NCBI GenBank assembly: GCA_001017865.1
Contig: LATQ01000001.1
Location: 2,191,082 to 2,214,463 of the forward strand
Direction: 5' to 3'
DNA: 23,382 nt
DNA from: Rhodococcus sp. IITR03
Lineage (GTDB): Bacteria > Actinomycetota > Actinomycetes > Mycobacteriales > Mycobacteriaceae
The position numbers were made by a program, and so were the translations under genes. Numbering within the stretch: position 1 is the stretch's first letter; each line of letters starts with the position of its first letter. Shown here in pieces: positions 17,248 through 23,382 of the stretch. The notes beneath the pieces are model-generated. The model was not told where the DNA came from. It did not search any database and worked only from the letters and a program-made list of their open reading frames with translations.

Positions 17248-18088
17248 GTGCGCACCACCAGTAACCCGGTGTTCCGCAACCTGCCCAAGCAAGAGGGCGG
17301 CGGATACGCCACGTTCGGCTCTGCGACGGCAGGCGCCGCGCAGGCCACCCAGCAATTCGGTCAGCCGCAGACGGATCCGTGGGCACGCCCCACCGACCAG
17401 CGGACGATGACCATCGACGACGTCGTCACCAAGACCGGCATCACGCTCGGTGTGCTCGCCGTCTCGGCACTCATCTCCTACGTGCTGGTCAACTCCAACG
17501 TCGGCCTGGCAGCTCCGTTCGTCATCGGCGGCGGTCTGATCGGTCTCGTCCTCGTGCTGGTCGCGACGTTCGGCCGCAAGATGGACAACCCGGCGATCGT
17601 CCTCGCCTACGCGGTCGCGGAAGGCTTCTTCCTCGGCGCGCTGTCGTTCATGTTCACCGACATCACGTTCGGTGGCGCCGGCGGCGCGACCTGATCGCGC
17701 AGGCCGTCCTCGGCACCTTCGGCGTGTTCTTCGGCATGCTCGTCGTGTACCGCACCGGCGCCATCCGCGTCACGCCGCGCCTGACCCGCATGATCGTCGG
17801 CGCCTCGTCGGTGTCCTGGTCCTGGCGCTGGGCAACCTCATCGCCGGCTTCTTCATCGACGGTGGCCTGGGCCTGCGCGACGGCGGCCCGATCGCCATCA
17901 TCTTCAGCCTCGTGTGCATCGGCATCGCGGCGTTCAGCTTCCTGCTGGACTTCGACTCCGCCGACCAGCTGATCCGCGCACAGGCCCCCGAGAAGGCCGC
18001 TTGGGGCGTCGCCCTCGGCCTGACCGTCACCCTGGTGTGGCTGTACGTCGAGATCCTGCGACTGCTCAGCTACTTCCAGAACGACTAG
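17248..18088 (+). CDS. Bax inhibitor-1/YccA family membrane protein, two frameshifts
   Basis: GTG 17248 follows GAGAAGGGA. It has a soluble Gln/Gly-rich N-terminus (MRTTSNPVFRNLPKQEGGGY), then the conserved MTIDDVVTKTGITLGVLAVS that opens the membrane domain. The frame breaks near 17689-17692, continues as LIAQAVLGTFGVFFGMLVVY, breaks again at 17802-17805 and continues as LVGVLVLALGNLIAGFFIDG to the TAG at 18088. Each break is one missing C. The restored length is about 280 aa with seven spans. The C-terminal motif (LDFDSADQLI...APEKAAWGVALGL) is the standard YccA/BI-1 end, with Asp pairs implicated in a pH-sensitive calcium leak in this superfamily. The role in actinobacteria is not known. 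A strong terminator follows. Confidence 0.88.
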
Positions 18089-18098
18089 CAGTACGCCA

Positions 18099-18130
18099 CG
18101 AAGACCCCGGACCACGGTCCGGGGTCTTCG
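18099..18130 (+). terminator. Terminator after the YccA-family gene
   Basis: A perfect 15-bp inverted repeat, CGAAGACCCCGGACC and its complement, separated by two bases, ten bases after the stop and followed by TCGTTTCG. Confidence 0.85.
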
Positions 18131-18221
18131 TCGTTTCGCAGAGGTCGTTTCGCAGGGGTGTTTTCCCAGGGGGTGTACACCGTCCCCCTGCCGGAAAGCC
18201 GCGACGTGGGAACATGGAGTC

Positions 18222-19606
<1,385 letters not shown>

Positions 19607-19619
19607 GACACAGATCTCC

Positions 19620-20770
19620 ATGACAGACCAGAACCAGCACGGTTTCGCGACCCGCGCCATCCACGCCGGGTACGAGCCCGACCCCCAGACCGGTGCCGTC
19701 AACGTGCCGATCTACGCGTCGTCGACCTTCGCCCAGGACGGCGTGGGCGAGATGCGCAACGGCTTCGAGTACGCCCGCACCGGCAACCCCACCCGTCGTC
19801 CCCTCGAGGCGAACCTCGCCGCGCTCGAGAACGGCACCTACGGCCGGGCGTTCGGCTCGGGCATGGCCGCCACCGACTGCCTGCTCCGTTCGGTGCTGCG
19901 TCCGGGCGACCACCTCGTCATCCCCAACGACGCCTACGGCGGCACCTTCCGTCTCATCGACAAGGTGTTCACGCAGTGGGGGATCGAGTACACCCCGGCC
20001 GCGATCAACGACGCGGACGAGGTGCGCGCGGCCGTGCGCCCGAACACCAAGCTCGTGTGGGTGGAGACGCCACCAACCCGCTGCTCAACATCGGCGACAT
20101 CTCGGCGCTCGCCGACATCGCGCACGAGGGTGGTGCCAAGATCGTCGTCGACAACACCTTCGCGTCGCCCTACCTGCAGCAGCCGCTCACCTTCGGCGCC
20201 GACGTCGTGCTGCATTCGACCACCAAGTACATCGGTGGTCACTCCGACGTCGTCGGTGGCGCGCTGGTGACGAACGACGAGGAGCTCGACGCCGCCTTCG
20301 CGTTCCTGCAGAACGGTGCGGGCGCCGTGCCGGGCCCGTTCGACGCCTTCCTCACGCTGCGCGGCATCAAGACGCTCGCGGTGCGGATGGAGAAGCACTC
20401 GGACAACGCCGAGAAGCTCGTCGACTTCCTGTCGGGACACTCCGCCGTGACCAAGGTGCTGTACCCGGGCCTCGAATCGCATCCGGGCCACGAGTACGCG
20501 GCCAAGCAGATGCGTCGCTTCGGTGGCATGATCTCCGTGCGCCTCGCCGGTGGCCGCCAGGCCGCGCTGGACTTCTGCAAGCGCACCGAGATCTTCACCC
20601 TCGCCGAGTCGCTCGGTGGCGTGGAGTCGCTCATCGAGCATCCGGGTGCGATGACCCACGCCTCCACCGCCGGGTCGCTGCTCGAGGTCCCCGAGGATCT
20701 CGTCCGGTTGTCGGTGGGCATCGAGGATGCCGCCGACCTGCTCGCCGACGTCGAACAGGCGCTCGGCTGA
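19620..20770 (+). CDS. metB: Cystathionine gamma-synthase/lyase (MetB), one frameshift
   Basis: A Cys/Met metabolism PLP enzyme of fold-type I. It begins MTDQNQHGFATRAIHAGYEP, with the family YARTGNPTR at 51-59, GSGMAAT at 79-85, Asp178 (VVDNTFASP) that holds the pyridine nitrogen, and PLP Lys203 in HSTTKYIGGHSD. The frame breaks at 20070-20072 (one base missing in VETPTNPLLNIGD) and continues to TGA 20770. The C-terminal SLGGVESLIEHPGAMTHAS motif is complete. The restored length is about 383 aa, matching Rv1079. It makes cystathionine from O-succinyl- or O-acetyl-homoserine and cysteine, or cleaves it. With the upstream cbs it forms a two-gene transsulfuration unit. In M. tuberculosis the pra gene lies between the two; here they are adjacent. 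Confidence 0.93.
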
Positions 20771-20789
20771 CACCCCGGTCGTAGAAGAC

Positions 20790-20827
20790 ACGAGAAGAAG
20801 GCGTCCCGAAGGGCGCCTTCTTCTCGT
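20790..20827 (+). terminator. Terminator after metB
   Basis: ACGAGAAGAAGGCG (20790-20803) and its exact complement at 20814-20827, with a loop TCCCGAAGGG that can pair further (CCC/GGG). It lies 20 bp after the stop. Confidence 0.85.
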
Positions 20828-21006
20828 CAGGGACGGATTCGTGCCGCCAGAGAACCTCTGCGATGGCACACCACCACACCGATCACACCGGCCGTCCGGG
20901 CCCGCGCCCGGCTGAAGGCCGCCTGCGACGTGTGACGCGTGACGGCGACGTGCGGAAGGAACCGCATAGCCCCCGGAAGCACGGCCGGGGGCCGTACGAT
21001 CGCGTG

Positions 21007-22917
21007 GTGACGGACAGCGAACATCCCGAATCCGCCCTGTGGGACACCGTGCTCGACACGGTACGGCGCCACGGACCCATGACGATCGACGAGGTGGCCG
21101 ATCACCTCGAGGAGCACGGATTCGGCTCCGCCGAGCAGGTGATGATCGATCTCGAACAGTCGGAACCGCATCCGCTGCTGATGTGGTTGTCCGCCGACCG
21201 TGTCGCAGCGACGGATGTGCTGTTCGAGGGCAGGACGCTCACACACCGCCTCACCGCGGACGAACTCGACCGGCACGCGATCCCCGTCGACGACATCGAA
21301 CCGCTCCTGCTGCTCGTCTCCGAGGACGACGAGTTCGATCTCGTGCAACCCGGTGGCTCCGAAGATCCTGCCGCGCAGAACGATCCGGATTCGGGTGGAT
21401 TCTTCCGCAAGGAGACGATCGTCTTTCCCGAAGAGGACCTGTCGGGTTGCGAGCCGGGAGATCTGCTCGCGCTCACCGCGCGGGACGGTCGTCTGTCGTT
21501 CGCTCCGGTCGACGTCGAAGTCCGGAGCAGTGAGAGTGAATTCGTGCACGCGCTCGAACAGGTCATCGCCCGCGAGCAGGTGGCGAGCCTCGAGGGCACC
21601 TTCCTCGACGTGCTCGCCGAAACGCCGGATGCGTTCTCCGCGCCGTCCCTGCCCCTCGGGGAACTGCTCGCCGAGGCCGGACTGGTCCGCAGCGGAGACC
21701 TGGTGGCACCGAACGGTTTCGACTTCGACGGATACTCCGACCGGGCGATGTTCGAGATCTATGCCGAACAGCTCGGGATCCCCGTCGACGCCGTGCCCGG
21801 CGTGGCCCTGTTCGCGTCGCTGGTCGAAGCCCTCGAACGCGGCGACGACGCCGAACTCGACGAGCGTTTCGCCGCGGGGAAATCCGGTCTGTACTCGGTG
21901 CTGTCCGATCCCGAGATCGCCGAGACCGTCTACGACGAACTGGTGGGGGAGAAGCTCGCGCCCGAGGCGATCGAACAGGCCGCGCTGTGGCTGCTCGACC
22001 ATGCGCCGCGACGTGCGGCGGGGGCAGCGCACTGGATCGCCGGTCGCGCGGCCGAATCGACCGGACGCATCACCGAAGCCGAACGGCACTACGAACGTTC
22101 GGCCGACCTCGACTCCGCCTTCGACCTACCGTTGTTCGACCTCGCGCGCTTCGCCTCCGATCGCGGGGACGCGATCCGGGGGCTGTCCCTGCTCGCCCGG
22201 GTGCCGGGTGGCGACGAACATCCCCTCCACGAACTGCTCGAACGGTACCGGCCGAAGGAGGTCCCGGGGCTCGGCCGCAACGACCGCTGCTGGTGCGGGT
22301 CGGGCCGCAAGTACAAGGCGTGCCATCTCGGGCGCGCCGAACACTCGCTCGAGGAGCGGTCCGACTGGCTGTACATGAAGGCGGCCATGCACGCCCTGGA
22401 ACCCGGATGGGCGGAACAGCGGGTCGCGCTGGCGGAGGCCCGCTCGGGCTACGGGGACGATGATGCTGTGGCCGAGGCCGTCGCCGATCCGCTCGTCGAG
22501 GACGTCCTGCTCTTCGATGCCGGCGCGTTCGCGGATTTCGTCGAGCGTCGCGGGGAGTTGCTGCCCGAGGACGAGGCGGAGCTCGCCCGCTCGTGGCTGG
22601 CGGTCGAGCGTTCGGTCTTCGAGGTCGAGGCGAGTGCGCCGGAGGAGTCGCTCACGCTGCGCGACGTGCGCAGCGATCGGGTGGTCGAGGTGTCCGCGCC
22701 CTGGCTCGCAGGTGAGGTGCCCGCCGGCACGTTGCTGTGCGCTCGCGTGATGCCGGTGGGTGAGGACCGATGGGTGATGCCCGGCGGCTGCGAACCGGTG
22801 ACGGAGGACCAGCGGGACACGCTCGTGGCGCTGCTCGCCGAGGGCACCGTCGATCCGGTGGACATCATGGACGTCCTGACCCATCCCGATGCTGCGGACT
22901 TCTATCCGGAACCGTAA
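21007..22917 (+). CDS. SEC-C motif protein of unknown function (636 aa)
   Basis: An intact open frame; the start is GTG 21007 or GTG 21004, both in frame, without a clear ribosome site. The N-terminus (WDTVLDTVRRHGPMTIDEVA, then DHLEEHGFGSAEQVMIDLE) resembles a winged-helix module of the HARE-HTH kind. A long acidic middle region follows, with a TPR-like pair near 22050-22200 (GRITEAERHYERSADLDSAF). A SEC-C zinc motif, RNDRCWCGSGRKYKACH, has Cys428, Cys430, Cys439 and His440. The last 190 residues have no family I know. SEC-C motifs bind zinc and often mediate contacts with SecB-like, nucleic-acid or ribosome partners. No neighbour gives a functional hint. It is the longest unbroken gene here. 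Confidence 0.82.
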   Translation: MTDSEHPESALWDTVLDTVRRHGPMTIDEVADHLEEHGFGSAEQVMIDLEQSEPHPLLMWLSADRVAATDVLFEGRTLTHRLTADELDRHAIPVDDIEPLLLLVSEDDEFDLVQPGGSEDPAAQNDPDSGGFFRKETIVFPEEDLSGCEPGDLLALTARDGRLSFAPVDVEVRSSESEFVHALEQVIAREQVASLEGTFLDVLAETPDAFSAPSLPLGELLAEAGLVRSGDLVAPNGFDFDGYSDRAMFEIYAEQLGIPVDAVPGVALFASLVEALERGDDAELDERFAAGKSGLYSVLSDPEIAETVYDELVGEKLAPEAIEQAALWLLDHAPRRAAGAAHWIAGRAAESTGRITEAERHYERSADLDSAFDLPLFDLARFASDRGDAIRGLSLLARVPGGDEHPLHELLERYRPKEVPGLGRNDRCWCGSGRKYKACHLGRAEHSLEERSDWLYMKAAMHALEPGWAEQRVALAEARSGYGDDDAVAEAVADPLVEDVLLFDAGAFADFVERRGELLPEDEAELARSWLAVERSVFEVEASAPEESLTLRDVRSDRVVEVSAPWLAGEVPAGTLLCARVMPVGEDRWVMPGGCEPVTEDQRDTLVALLAEGTVDPVDIMDVLTHPDAADFYPEP

Positions 22918-22959
22918 CTCTGGTCACTCGGGAAACACGGATCCCACTGGTCCCAATAC

Positions 22960-22973
22960 TAGAACGTGTTCCT
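22960..22973. promoter_or_regulatory. KstR-like operator
   Basis: TAGAACGTGTTCCT fits the KstR consensus TnnAACnnGTTnnA at every defined position except the last base (T for A). It sits just upstream of an AT-rich stretch with TATATG (22977-22982) and GATAAG (22984-22989), either of which could be a -10, so a bound repressor would cover the promoter of the right-edge gene. Confidence 0.45.
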
Positions 22974-23066
22974 GAATATATGTGATAAGAACATCCGGAA
23001 GCCGTACTGGTGATCGACCTCACAGCTACGGTGGGAGCGGTTGATGGATGGATGTGGGGGTAGCGG

Positions 23067-23382
23067 ATGTCGGTGGACCCGTCTGCGGTCATCGTGGCAG
23101 TGGCTACGGCAGCAAGTGCGCTCGTTCAGGGCGTGGACTTACCAGCAGAGATCAAGGATCAGATCAACGGGGCGATCGAGTCGTTCGAGGCAACTGCGGA
23201 GAACGCCGACACGGACGTGACGAATTTCGTCGCGTCGTTGCCGGAGCCGATGCAGCAGGGAGCCCAACAGGCGGTCGCGGATGCGACGACGGCGGTCGCG
23301 GGGGCGATCGAGCCGCATCTGCCCGAGGAGGCGGCTGCAGCGCTGCACCCCGCCGATCCGGAAGCGGCTCCGCCTGCGCTGG
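23067..23382 (+). CDS. Ala-rich protein, 3' end outside window
   Basis: ATG 23067 follows GTGGGGG at a good distance; an in-frame TAG at 23061 excludes an earlier start. The visible 105 codons read MSVDPSAVIVAVATAASALV, then an amphipathic helical stretch rich in Ala, Glu, Gln and Val (EIKDQINGAIESFEATAENA; MQQGAQQAVADATTAVAGAI), then an Ala/Pro-rich segment cut by the window end. There is no clear signal peptide: the first 20 residues are mildly hydrophobic but lack a basic start. The pattern suggests a helical, possibly cell-surface or scaffold N-terminus ahead of a catalytic domain outside the window. I do not recognise the family. A KstR-like box and AT-rich promoter lie upstream, hinting at sterol or lipid control. 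Confidence 0.65.
   Translation, partial: MSVDPSAVIVAVATAASALVQGVDLPAEIKDQINGAIESFEATAENADTDVTNFVASLPEPMQQGAQQAVADATTAVAGAIEPHLPEEAAAALHPADPEAAPPAL

Noticed and set aside
20828..21003. Possible gene between metB and the SEC-C gene
   Set aside because: Frames on both strands lack ribosome sites and family motifs; it is treated as a 176-bp promoter region in which I see no distinct feature.
22960..22973. GAACGTGTTC as a LexA SOS box
   Set aside because: Actinobacterial LexA boxes have four bases between GAAC and GTTC; here there are two, which fits the KstR pattern instead.
23061..23069. TAGCGGATG near the right edge as a third copy of the 65-bp repeat
   Set aside because: Only nine bases match; none of the other arms or the GCAAATTGC core is present.

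Overview
The window is high-GC actinobacterial DNA, most likely from Rhodococcus or a close relative in the Mycobacteriales. The signs are the mycobacterial-type FtsB-DUF501-Ppx block, a PknK-type kinase with a MalT-like C-terminus, a 6C-like RNA, GTG starts with GTGA overlaps, and many Asp/Glu/Arg-rich proteins. No phage, transposase, CRISPR array or defence island is visible.

Layout. Positions 1-1943 (+): a tight operon of septum-formation protein (partial), DUF501 protein and exopolyphosphatase. 2174-2377 (+): a cold-shock protein. 2464-3717 (-): a secreted lipase, divergent from an acetyltransferase (3864-4369, +). 4389-4462: a tRNA with anticodon UAA. 4464-4916: a small mosaic of two 65-bp palindromic repeats around a short-chain dehydrogenase remnant. 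4917-7582 (-): a TPP-riboswitch-controlled ABC importer for a thiamine precursor. 7700-7841 (+): a probable 6C small RNA with its own terminator. 7905-9687 (+): a second secreted hydrolase with four N-terminal 24-bp tandem repeats. 9695-10890: a cluster of very small genes (48-aa peptide, 65-aa protein, CsbD, 58-aa single-span membrane protein), at least one with a stress-sigma-like promoter. 10919-15487 (-): pknK followed by corA. 15646-18088 (+): a lipoprotein, a ribosomal RNA G-methyltransferase and a Bax-inhibitor-1/YccA membrane protein. 18222-20770 (+): cystathionine beta-synthase and cystathionine gamma-synthase, a transsulfuration pair. 21007-22917 (+): a 636-aa SEC-C protein. 23067-end (+): the start of an Ala-rich protein behind a KstR-like operator.

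A dominant technical feature is about twenty single-base frameshifts, nearly all apparent deletions in C/G-rich stretches, spread over thirteen genes that include housekeeping enzymes. Each broken gene continues in another frame with convincing homology. I read these as sequence errors rather than real pseudogenes, so most such genes are listed as one CDS across the shift. The SDR fragment at 4577-4822 looks genuinely decayed.

Most of the window is ordinary chromosome. The items most worth a second look are the paired palindromic repeats, the 6C-like RNA, the 48-aa peptide, the KstR-like box, the short-armed UAA tRNA and the stress-type promoter at csbD.
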